From: Schoenoplectus triqueter
Lineage: Eukaryota; Streptophyta; Magnoliopsida; Poales; Cyperaceae
Direction of reading: 5' to 3'
Length of the DNA stretch: 48,472 nt
NCBI GenBank assembly: GCA_964058805.1
Contig: CAXKVV010000192.1
Coordinates: forward strand, 1 to 48,472
Below are positions 40,205 to 48,472 of the stretch, piece by piece. Below the pieces are notes generated by a model. That model was not told the DNA's origin. It did no database searches and saw only the letters and a list, made by a program, of their open reading frames with translations. The translations under genes and the position numbers were made by a program. The first letter of the stretch is position 1, and every line of letters begins with the position of its first letter.

Positions 40205-40674
40205 TTAATACTTTTAAAAATTTTAGAGAGAAACAAATGATCTAGTTGTTTAAATGATAACTAACTGGAATGAACTCCAATAAAAAATTATAGATCCATG
40301 ACTTCATAAATACAAAATAAAATTTAAGAGGTAGACTCCTATCAATCTCTTAAAAAAAATTAGAGAGAAAACATGGACTGATCTTCTTTCTTTAAAGAAA
40401 ATTGGAAGAAAATGGAGCGCTTTGAGAAAGCCACGTCATCCATTTTAATATAGCCTTTTGCCACCTTTTGACGACCTAGATTACATCGCTAAAAAAAAAT
40501 CTCTTTATGCATTACGTCTTTCAGTGGCAGAGTCAGAAGTTTATATCAGTGGTATTAAAGTTAATATTAATTAAAATAAATTATTAATTTGAATAAAAGT
40601 TTTTATATTCTGGCAGATATAATAATAATTCTTAACATAAAATTGTCTGTATCTAAATTATTGATATAATAATT

Positions 40675-41063
40675 GAGAGGGGATCAGTTTGACAATGAGT
40701 TATTTTGACAATCTTGACAATGAATTTCTAAATAAATATAAAAAATCTTAAAAATAGAAAAAATTTAACAGATGTGTTCTTTTACCTATGGATTGAGGGT
40801 CATTCAAACTTCATGCAATTTCATTATCGTTTAATAGTCCATCAAAAACCATTAAATTGGAACCGTTGTAAATTGCATAAAAAAATGATGGTCTTTGATG
40901 AACTATCAAACGATAATGAAATTATATGAAATTTGAATGACCCTCAATTCATAGGTAGAAGAACACATCTATAAAAAAATTCTATTTTTAAGATTTTTTA
41001 TATTTATTTAGAAATCCATTATCATGGTTGTCAAAATAACCCATTATCAACTGATCTCCTCTC
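40675..41063. mobile_element. Foldback MITE, Mutator-like, with perfect 9-bp target duplication
   Basis: Two arms of about 170 bp form a long inverted repeat. The left arm begins GAGAGGGGATCAGTTTGACA and the right arm, inverted, begins GAGAGGAGATCAGTTGATAA; the arms continue to match through ATTGAGGGTCATTCAAA and TTTCATTATCGTTT. The loop is only about 40 bp. ATAATAATT flanks both sides exactly (40666-40674 and 41064-41072). Long TIRs with 9-bp duplications indicate the Mutator superfamily. It is inserted in the hAT-like element. Confidence 0.85.
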
Positions 41064-41711
41064 ATAATAATTTATACAAAATCTAATAAATATCATCTTT
41101 TACTATTTCATTTTCTTTTTGAAAATCACCTAAAGTAACAGAAAATATTAATGTTATTATCTTAAAATTATTCACCTTTAGAATATGATTAAAATTATAG
41201 AAGTTATACAAATAGTAAAAAATAATTTCCTAAAAAAATATATTATTAAGTTACTATATTAAATATTTCATGCAAAATTAAAATTTTAAATGTACAATAT
41301 GTAAGCCAAAATATAAATGTATACATATTAATCTATTTTAACTTAATATATGAAAGAGTTATAATTGCTTTTTATTAGAAAAATATAAAGTTTAAACATT
41401 TTATATTTATTTTCATTAGAAAAGTTGTATCTATTTTTTTTAATAAATTGACACATAATTAATTATTGTATTACTAATGTGATTTTTCTAGCGATATAAG
41501 TGTCTGAAAGAGTCATTCATTAACTATAGTTTTTCTTCGCCCCTTACATAAAATAATTTTTTCATTGTTTTTATGATTTTATCTATGAAAAAATTGAAAA
41601 CAAATATTTTTAGATAAAATATGAATTTAATTTATAAATCGTCATAAAATAAAAAATATATAATCAAATCATGATATTAAAACATTGTGTTAAGTTTAAA
41701 TTTAAATTTGA

Positions 41712-41812
41712 GAAAGATGAAAAGTGATCCTATTTTTTAATAGGTATTATCACATTTCATATTATAAGTGAACTTTTCAAAAAGAAAAAAAACTAAATCA
41801 CTTTTCATCTTT
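41712..41812. repeat. Perfect 17-bp inverted repeat
   Basis: GAAAGATGAAAAGTGAT at 41712-41728 is exactly inverted at 41796-41812, within the hAT-like element. It may be another foldback remnant. Confidence 0.7.
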
Positions 41813-42181
41813 CCTAATATGATAACACTAAATTCATTATATTGATTTTTTGATGAGAATATTGAGAAATCATGTTAACTACAAAACTGAAAATTTCTAT
41901 TAAGTTAGTGAGAAATAAAATTTTATATGATCAATAAAAAATAAAAATTGTAAAGGTGGATGTTAATTTTGTCTCATTACAAACTAAATATTTTTAATTA
42001 TTTCCTCATTAGCGTCAGTAGTGAAGATCTCGAATATTTTTCACTGGGTTCAGATATTTAATAAAATAGTAAATATTATCACAAATATGTTATATTTTAA
42101 AGATTATATATGAATTTTATAAATTTAAGTGGTGTCAATTGACGCCACTTTAATGTATGTACCTCCGTGACTGACGTCTTT

Positions 42182-42630
42182 TCAACAGAAAATGAAGTAC
42201 TGTGGACTTTCATTAATCTTGACATTGTCACAGTTTTATTGTATTATGTAATTGATGGTCTTTGTCGTAGGACTTAAAGATTCATTACCATTCTGATCAT
42301 ATTTCATGAAGATGACAACATCCAATTATGAATGAGGCTCTTAAGCCTTAACAAAAGGGATAAAATAGAAACAATTAATGTGATTGTAAGATTTATTCAT
42401 ATTATCGGATCTGAATTTCCTCCAAATTTAAACTTCATAACTATCAAGTAGATTTCCTAAAATATTTGCTTAATCTGATCTGCCCAAATGGAAATGTCTA
42501 AAAGAGACGTACAATTAGTATATATAAGAAACGTATAATAAAAAATTCCTTGTTTGGTCCAATAAAAGAGATATACAATTAGTATATTTATAATAAAATA
42601 GTTTGTAAAATAGATTACCCTTTGCATATA
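42182..42630. other. Spacer, at least partly Helitron body
   Basis: No gene recognised. A near-direct repeat (AGAGACGTACAATTAGTATAT at about 42503 and AGAGATATACAATTAGTATAT at about 42567) lies just before the Helitron 3' end. A 5' TC terminus was not identified. Confidence 0.4.
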
Positions 42631-42660
42631 ATCCCATGCATTTCACGGGATTAATGCTAG
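42631..42660 (+). mobile_element. Helitron 3' terminus
   Basis: ATCCCATGCATTTCACGGGATTAATGCTAG: a CCCATG..CACGGG hairpin followed about 10 nt later by CTAG and then a host T. This is the standard Helitron 3' end (hairpin, CTRR, insertion before T). The element extends leftwards for an unknown distance. Confidence 0.7.
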
Positions 42661-42827
42661 TTTCTTTTAATTTCACAAAACGGAGAATAATGTTTTTTTT
42701 AACTCGCAAGCAGTAAGGTACAAAAATATATTAAAAAACAAAAAGCTCTCATTATTAGGCTCTACGATTACACACATTCAGGCCATTGACATATAGTAGT
42801 TTGATAATAAGTATAAGTTTAATATAA

Positions 42828-43065
42828 TCAAAACAAGTACTTGGAGAAAGGTTTCGTGGCTGACCGTCTTTCGCCAAGCCAGTGTTGCTTGTGAATTACA
42901 ATTGCATCAAGATATAACCCGCTTCGACCATGAAACCCGACAACCTTCCCTTCGGTTGTGCCGGAGGTGAAGCATGTCCCAACCGGAAACTGGACCTTCA
43001 CTGGGATTTGAGTAGTAGCAGCCCGTTATGCAATTCAGCATCTCATTTGGGTAGTTGAATTTGAT
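42828..43065 (-). pseudogene. Lectin exon D: C-terminal half of domain 2
   Basis: Starts after GCTATGCAG with IKFNYPNEMLNCITGCYY. The frame then breaks near 43000; the downstream frame reads VGTCFTSGTTEGKVVGFHG, GLYLDAIVIHKQHWLG and ends in TGA at 42828-42830. The strand segment normally between these parts (the SLTFHT-like region) is missing, so a deletion accompanies the frame change. Confidence 0.88.
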
Positions 43066-43409
43066 CTGCATAGCGTAAGCATTAGGCATGGAAGATAATC
43101 TTTTAGTCTGAGACTCTTAGATTTCTAGGTTGGTTAATTTGTAATAAAGCAGGAAGTCTTTAGGCTCAAATTAATCATATTAAAATCATACCACTGGTAC
43201 ATACACAGTTACCTTCTAAAAGGAAATGTTCCAGTAATGAAGAGATGCTTGTACAAAAGAGTCAGAACAGTCGAGTGCTGGCAGTTATAAATCAGGGATC
43301 AAGTTAATCTCTTAAAAAGGAGGTTTGGCTATGAAAATTTCCTAATTTTATATGTCATTTTCTCAATTGTGCTGGTACGAAAAACTACCAAATAAAATGG
43401 TATTTTCAC

Positions 43410-43630
43410 TTAACTCTATGAGAGAGTTCGCCAGTGCCTCCATGTCTAGAAGATCATATAAATTGCCCACTGCGATCGTACTCGATTTGAATGGAGTGGA
43501 TAAACTTCCCTCTTGTAATTAATACTTGTTTAATTTCTGTGTAAACCCCGTCATCCCATGGCTTACCTCCATCACCTCCCCATGGCCCCAGCCCTACAGG
43601 AACCGGTTCTTTCTGCACACCATAAGTCAC
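43410..43630 (-). pseudogene. Lectin exon C: N-terminal half of jacalin domain 2
   Basis: Begins after TGCTTTTCAG with VTYGVQKEPVPVGLGPWGGD. The conserved Trp of the GQ.IW motif is replaced by TGA at 43454-43456. The exon closes HGGTGELSHRVK, but the donor reads AAGTGAAA instead of the expected AAG/GTGAAA, so one G is missing and splicing would fail or shift frame. Confidence 0.88.
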
Positions 43631-43747
43631 CTGAAAAGCATGTACAGCAGCTCCATACTTAAATTAGAATGTCGGAAAATATTAAAATTTGAATATTTTT
43701 GAGAATTTCCTTTTTTGGGCTTTCTGTCTCTGATTATAACCAATCAC

Positions 43748-44100
43748 CTCATCTCCTACTATTCTCAGTGCAAGAGCGAACATGTTTGAGTCACCGGAAC
43801 TATCACGGCTGATCTGTCTTTCATCTTCAGCGCCCATCACTTGTTGTGCTAAGACCTTTCTATCAAGGAAATGAACACCAATATCATCTATATACCAACC
43901 CTCACGGCCGTGAAAACCAACAATCCGGCCCTCCGTCAGGCAAGATGAAAAGAACGTCCCGTACTCATCGCCATATGGGCCATGTACTGTCTTTGTAGTG
44001 TGAAATATGAGTGATCTTATTACTGTGGGGCCATCAACATTGTGGCGCCGAAGTAGCCTGTTATGTGTGTTAAGATCTCTGTTGGAAAATTAAATTTTAT
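43748..44100 (-). pseudogene. Lectin exon B: C-terminal half of domain 1 plus linker
   Basis: Opens after TTTTTCTGTAG with IKFNFPTEILTHITGYFGAT. A 1-bp loss at about 44039-44044 then shifts the frame; the continuation VDGPTVIRSLIFHTTK is in another frame. The exon is 353 nt where phase-0 flanks predict 354. It continues through GTFFSSCLTEGRIVGFHG and GWYIDDIGVHF and a charged linker, ending IVGDE at donor GAG/GTGATT. Confidence 0.88.
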
Positions 44101-44188
44101 CTACAGAAAAATATTTGCAAAAACATGATTATACATAAATACATATCATGAAAAGCAATAAAATTGGGTTCTTGCAACGTTGGCACAC

Positions 44189-44431
44189 CTTGTTAATTAT
44201 CCCGACTGTACCATTGTACCCATGCTTATTTCCCCAAATGGCTTGACCATTCCTGTCGTACAGAACCTTAATTGAACATATTCCAGCATCACGAGTCAGA
44301 TTAATTTGTCTTATGCCTGTGTACATGCCATCATCAAATATCATGCCGCCACTACCGCCCCAAGGTCCGTATGTTATAGGAGTTCCAATAGTTATTGATC
44401 CTTCTTCCATATAGCCAGGAAATGACAGCAT
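44189..44431 (-). pseudogene. Lectin exon A: N-terminal half of jacalin domain 1
   Basis: 81 intact codons between acceptor GCACTTTCAG and donor AAG/GTGTGC. Reads MLSFPGYMEEGS.., then YGPWGGSGGMIFDDGMY, a beta strand SIKVLYDRNGQAIWG and NKHG, ending VGIINK. No disabling change was seen in this exon. Confidence 0.88.
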
Positions 44432-45797
44432 CTGAAAGTGCACAAACTAGCCTTGATGAATTGTCAGTTTTGCAATTTTACCTGATTTTAAGCATGTTTC
44501 TTTTTATTTACTTCTGGTTGAATAAAAATACTAAATTGACCCTTATGGAAGATTTAGCATCACATTCTTGACCAATAGGTTTATAGATGTATCACTTATA
44601 AACACAAAAGAGAATTACAGAAACTAATATCAAAGAAGAAAAGCAATTGCTGTCACATACCCTATTGTTCATATTTGCAAGAGAAATCACATGCAAAACT
44701 TTTAGTCACTATTGAATTGTTCTCATAGCTGCTCTTCATACTCACGAAAAAGTTTTGTGAGTAAATCAATGCTTTTGATGAATTCAGGTCTGAGATTTGA
44801 TACAGACAAAAATGTAGCTAGTTTACTGAGAAAAGGCTTGTTGTCTATTATACGGGAGAGCTAATATAGAGTTGCAAAGCAGAAATATTATATGCATTGT
44901 TACAAGTCAAATTAATGCTGGAACTAGATTCTGAAGTGATTTTGACATTAAGAAAGCTAGTATTCATAATTTAAATTCTTTCTAGGAAAAAATATATATC
45001 AAAGTTTCCCACTTTAATGAGATTCCGTTGTTAACGATGGAGATTAAAATGAATAGCAGTAACACTCGGTATCACTTAATCATGTGCAAATCATCTTTTT
45101 TTTTTCTGCAGCAATTTATCTTTGGGGAACTGCTAGGATTTTTTTAATCCTTACAACAATGTTAATAAAAAAGAGACATTTTTGCATTTTAAACAGAAGT
45201 GCCTCTTTTGACAAACAATTTTGGATTTCATCAAAGTTTCTCTCGCGATTTCAAAATTTAAAAGATATCCTTTCTTTTAGAATACAATACTAAGACCATT
45301 TAGAAAGTGAAAACTAATCTTACAAACTGTAAACTGAGTTCTAAATAGCAATTCATACCTTCGTGGTACTTGCCGTGATTATAATTTAATTTCAAAAGGT
45401 CAGACTGATCTCAGCTTCAGGTTTAGACCTCCAGACAACAACGCGCAACAGCCAGAAACAAAAAGAAAGATCATGGATACACACAAAATTTCACCATCAT
45501 CTCAAATGCACATACAAATATGAATGAAGTTTCACTAAAATATCTATATACAAATTTGGCCATACAAAGCTGACAACCACTGCAGTCTAAATAAGAGAGA
45601 GAGAGAGAGAGAGAGTCTTGAACCCCTACAATTTTCTAACAACAAACTATTGGGACCAATTCAGGCAATCATGTATTGGTCTTTTGCAAATCACGCCACC
45701 GAATGATTGAACTTTCACTCAATAAACCTTCACAATACAGACAAGTCCAAGCACGCAATCATGGCATCACCAATGCATTCAGCTCATTACCTCCCAT
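44432..45797. other. Intergenic region between the lectin pseudogene and the RanBPM-like gene
   Basis: No exon was recognised. The right part (perhaps about 45400-45797) probably includes the 3' untranslated tail of the RanBPM-like gene on the minus strand. Promoter or 5'-exon sequence of the lectin may lie in the left part but is not identifiable. Confidence 0.45.
45594..45615. repeat. (AG)n microsatellite
   Basis: Eleven uninterrupted AG units, CT-rich on the minus strand, probably within the 3' untranslated tail of the RanBPM-like gene. Confidence 0.9.
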
Positions 45798-45842
45798 TTA
45801 TTCATTCACAAACGTCTTCAGTGAAAATGGTGGATGTGCATC
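45798..45842 (-). CDS. RanBPM-like terminal exon
   Basis: Acceptor CCCTGTTATAG, then 14 codons DAHPPFSLKTFVNE and TAA (45798-45800). It is short, but its phase and the PPFSLK.F ending are as expected for a plant RanBPM C-terminus. Confidence 0.8.
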   Translation of the reverse strand, partial: DAHPPFSLKTFVNE

Positions 45843-46487
45843 CTATAACAGGGAGGGGAAAAATACTATTGATATTTGTTATCTCATTTACAATCAGAAG
45901 AAAAGGAAAGAAAACAACAATAAGGGAATTTTTATTTACAGCACTTCTTATCCTGTAATTCAATATTCTGAGTCTTTGGAGTTTTATTCTTACTCTTTCT
46001 GTAAAGCTCTTCTTTCCTTCATTAATACAATTATTTAGTAGGCCTTTTGCCTACTATAAAAAAAAAACAATAAGAGATCTTCACCTTGTCAAATTCAGGA
46101 AGATATTGTCTAACAACTGTTGCTTGTTGTGCTAACCTTTCCAGTTCCGAGTTGGCCGGCATGTTAGCATGCTCTATTGAAGATTAAATTTCCATAAAAC
46201 GAACAATAAAGAAATAAATGCTAAGTTTGTGGACCAAATAGTAAATAGAAAAAAATATATATCAGATACATATAAAGAGAAATAGAAGTATACTAATGAT
46301 AAATTAAAATTATATAGAATGTTATATATTGACCTCAAATAAAAATAGGAGTGAAACGTAACAGCTATTAAATACCTAAAATAGCTTGATTGAGACCATC
46401 AGCAACACTTTGACGGTATTCTAAACTCAACAAATGGAACATGGGTGATTTCTCTGGGTCTTCATATGCCATTAATGCCATCACATC
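45798..46487 (-). CDS. RanBPM (RanBP9/10-like) protein, C-terminal CRA region, last three exons
   Basis: Three minus-strand exons splice in phase to encode about 81 residues. They begin DVMALMAYEDPEKSPMFHLL, continue with EYRQSVADGLNQAIL and ERLAQQATVVRQYL, and end PPFSLKTFVNE and a stop. This is the end of the CTLH/CRA region of RanBPM-family proteins. Animal RanBP9 has the matching LLAYSDP..SP, QREPV...LNSAIL and a final F...EDYLH-like segment. Such proteins are scaffolds of the CTLH/GID-type ubiquitin ligase complex. No disabling change was seen. The upstream SPRY, LisH and CTLH-start exons were not found in 46488-48472, so either a long intron leads out of the window or the gene is 5'-truncated. 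Confidence 0.85.
46085..46173 (-). CDS. RanBPM-like exon (second from the end)
   Basis: Acceptor CTTCAATAG, two bases completing a Glu codon, then 29 codons (HANMPANSELERLAQQATVV..LPEFDK), then donor AAG/GTGAAG. The phase matches both neighbours. Confidence 0.83.
46376..46487 (-). CDS. RanBPM-like exon (third from the end)
   Basis: Acceptor TATAAACAG, then 37 codons plus one base (DVMALMAYEDP...GLNQAIL), then donor TTTTAG/GTATTT. It leaves phase 1. It holds the AYEDPEKSP motif of the CRA region. Confidence 0.83.
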
Positions 46488-46884
46488 CTGTTTATATTTC
46501 ATGTCAGAAGAGGTAATGAAAAATATAATAGTGAAAACTTGAAAGAGATATATCCTATCATCACAACCGTACCAATGATGTATTTTCTTTGAATTTACAA
46601 TACAACTTATCTGGAGCTTAAATTATCAATCTCTGGTCAATATAACGTCCAAAAAAATCAGTATAGTTGAGACCAGTTACCAAACTAGTCTGTTTGGTAC
46701 TTTTACTTGTCAATATGATTAGTAAAGCATACAAAATTGGGAGATGATAATAGTCCCCGTGACTTTGTCCCCAAAAAATCCCCAAGTATTGATCAAGTGT
46801 TCCAGTCAAAGGGCTTTCAGAGTTTGGTCTTGAGCGCAACTTGCTGATTTTAAGTTTATTTATATCAAGTATATGAACTATTTA
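46488..46884. other. Probable intron or upstream sequence of the RanBPM-like gene
   Basis: No upstream exon was recognised. A 73-codon minus-strand frame (46618-46839) shows no CRA, CTLH, LisH or SPRY similarity and no convincing splice sites. Confidence 0.4.
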
Positions 46885-46892
46885 TATTTAGG

Positions 46893-47258
46893 TAGGGTGT
46901 CAATGGGTCGGGTCATATTATTTTATTATTTTTCTTGACCCGATCTGAACCCGACCCGACTAAATTTGGGTCAAAAAATCTTACCCATACCCGACCCGAC
47001 CCGTGTAAAATAATTAAATATTTATCAATTATTTTTATATAATTTTAAGCAATAAAATATTAATTAATTTATAATTAATCTTAATTAGTGTATATTTAAG
47101 CTTTAATTAGTACTAAATCACAAAATTACTCCAAAAAACATAATTAATCGGGTCGGGTTGACCCGAACCCGACCAAACCCGTTTCGGGTCAAAAAAATTA
47201 AACTCATACCCGACCCATTTATTTTCGGGTCATGTCGGGTCAATTATTGGCACCCCTA
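46893..47258. mobile_element. hAT-type MITE with GGGTCGGGTC sub-terminal repeats
   Basis: Begins TAGGGTGTCAATGGGTCGGG and ends ATTGGCACCCCTA, giving imperfect inverted ends TAGGG(G)TGYCAAT. TATTTAGG flanks both sides exactly (46885-46892 and 47259-47266). Inside, many ACCCGACCC and GGGTCGGGT copies in both polarities surround an AT-rich centre. An 8-bp duplication with TAGGG ends indicates hAT. Confidence 0.88.
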
Positions 47259-47266
47259 TATTTAGG

Positions 47267-48472
47267 TAAGGTAAGTAGTAATTAAGAGAGACAAAAATTG
47301 TTTTTAAAATTATATGTCTGGCCTGATTTTGACCTATTCCTAGTTGTTTAAGATTTTATTTATACTATTTGAACAAGTTATAACTGATATGTCCTTTATG
47401 TTTTGAGCTATTTACAATAATTAATGTCATTATTTATATTGAAGGTAACAACTATCAATAGTTAGCACAAAGATGATGTTTTCTATTTTGTTCGAAACTA
47501 TTTATAAATCGCACAATATAGTGAAAATTATTTTGCAACTATTTATGAATGTTGACTGGTGCAAATTTATGGCACACATTTTGTTAGAACTATTTATATA
47601 CCAATCACATTAGTTATTAATATATACCTACATCTGATGACTATAATTTGTGATTTTCATATTGTGAATGAAAAATGATATCGCACTATAACAGAATTAG
47701 TAAAAAATAATTAATAATGCTTAAAAAGTCATAGACCAGACCACGATAATAAAAGTTTAGAACTATATGTCATAAATCGAATCGATGAGAACACGATGAA
47801 TATTGTAAGATAAAATACTTTCTTCAATGATATCTTTAGAAAAAAAAAGAATTTTAATTCAAATAAAATCAAAAGAAATCATATTTTCATCAATAATATC
47901 AATGAATTGGTTTCTATCTCGTTGTTATTAATTTTATTAAAATATTAAAAAACCATTAATTGCTACGGAGAAAAAGCAAATGGCATAAAGCCATAGACCA
48001 TGAAAAAGAGCATTCCAATATTTTCAATATACTTTGTGCTTGTTGTTGATTAAAAGTACGTACATCGTTGCTAAATATAATTTTATAATCTAAATGGATA
48101 CCAAAATACTTATGAAATATTCATTGCATATTTAGAGAAATCAATAATTTTCAATGTTAATTGCCTATTCAATTATGCATTGTTTTAAAATCCAAAAAAA
48201 ACTATACGTGAAAACAAACAAAAAAGAAGAGAAATCCAAACATGAATCACGTAGGTAGGTATATGACAAGATATCCCAAAATAAATTGGAGGACAGTTGC
48301 TGTGTTAGATTGAACACCACCAGTCCACCACTTGTTACATCAATTGTTTTAATTAAGAAAAGAGAGAAATAAGGAATGGAAGATTAATGTTGGGTCGAAA
48401 GAGAGATTCAGAGACGGTTTGAACGGTCTTAAATAGGACAGATTTAAATTTTAAATAATAAACTGAATTTTG
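47267..48472. other. Featureless AT-rich end of window
   Basis: No exon, RNA gene or repeat recognised. On the minus strand about 48355-48450 has CCTATTTAAG followed by CT-rich sequence, which might be a promoter and leader, but no coding start follows convincingly. Confidence 0.4.

Larger units (their letters stand above)
40522..42173. mobile_element. hAT-like non-autonomous element with perfect 8-bp target duplication
   Basis: Starts CAGTGGCAGAGTCAGAAG and ends ACCTCCGTGACTG, so the ends are short imperfect inverted repeats beginning CAGT. ACGTCTTT flanks both sides exactly (40514-40521 and 42174-42181). An 8-bp duplication with CAG..CTG ends is the hAT signature. The 1652-bp interior is AT-rich with no transposase frame and contains a nested MITE (40675-41063). 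Confidence 0.75.
42828..44431 (-). pseudogene. Two-domain jacalin-related lectin pseudogene
   Basis: Four exons encode two tandem jacalin-like mannose-binding beta-prism domains. Domain 1 shows the GPWGGSGG loop, then ITGYFG and GFHGREGWYIDDIGV, with the GxxxD sugar-binding loop (GWYID). Domain 2 shows GPWGGDGG, then GKVVGFHGRSGLYLDAI (GLYLD) and a final HWLGERR. Functional members bind mannose or related glycans, often in stress or defence. Domain 1 has a 1-bp frameshift near 44040. Domain 2 has TGA at 43454-43456 where a Trp is expected, a lost G at the third donor, and an internal deletion with frame change near 43000. No intact product is possible by any simple splice. The first exon begins just after an acceptor, so a 5' exon may lie in 44432-45400. 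All exon phases are 0 once single-base losses are counted, supporting a formerly functional gene. Confidence 0.9.

Noticed and set aside
42907..43089. 60-codon minus-strand frame as a separate small gene
   Set aside because: It is lectin exon D read through the frameshift, with intron sequence at its start.
44129..44443. 104-codon minus-strand frame as a complete small lectin
   Set aside because: It is exon A read into the following intron; the true exon ends at a good donor at 44189.
45676..46038. 120-codon plus-strand frame
   Set aside because: It lies opposite the terminal exon and 3' tail of the RanBPM-like gene, has no domain, and overlaps another frame; it is a shadow.
46618..46839. 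73-codon minus-strand frame as an upstream RanBPM exon
   Set aside because: No similarity to the CTLH, LisH or SPRY parts of the family and no fitting donor before the next exon.

Overview
The window looks like nuclear DNA of a flowering plant, probably a eudicot. It is AT-rich, has almost no long ORFs, carries plant-type exons with GT..AG introns, and is full of small DNA-transposon remnants (hAT-like, Mutator-like, Helitron). The species cannot be named from the sequence.

Layout. (1) 1-14.9 kb is intergenic DNA made of decayed elements: two copies of a dispersed repeat (about 313-712 and 6703-7128), short foldbacks, probable hAT-like elements (2877-5399 and 11643-12303), a Helitron-like insert (about 4493-4953), a MITE with 11-bp flanking direct repeats (12891-13254) and several microsatellites. 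No gene is convincing here; one possible terminal exon is noted at 6113-6166. (2) 15781-40103 is a tandem array of about 24.3 kb. Its basic monomer is about 183 bp, and 13 diverged monomers form a higher-order repeat (HOR) of 2378-2386 bp. There are ten near-identical HOR copies plus partial copies at both edges. The array lies between two opposed, diverged inverted repeats (about 14933-15045 and 40104-40204). These look like the ends of one long-TIR Mutator-like element, flanked by a 9-bp direct repeat with one mismatch. (3) 40.2-42.7 kb holds a hAT-like element with a perfect 8-bp target duplication (40522-42173), a nested foldback MITE with a perfect 9-bp duplication (40675-41063), and a Helitron 3' end (42660). 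(4) 42828-44431, minus strand, is a two-domain jacalin-related lectin pseudogene broken by frameshifts, a premature stop, a damaged splice donor and an internal deletion. (5) 45798-46487, minus strand, holds the last three coding exons of a RanBPM (RanBP9/10-like) gene encoding the CRA region; they are intact and correctly phased. A hAT-type MITE lies at 46893-47258, and the rest to 48472 is featureless.

The genes do not form a pathway. The main biological interest is the satellite: a plant 13-mer HOR array, homogenised in its core, confined between transposon-like ends and only a few kilobases from genes. All calls are from reading the sequence by eye; no alignment or database search was run.
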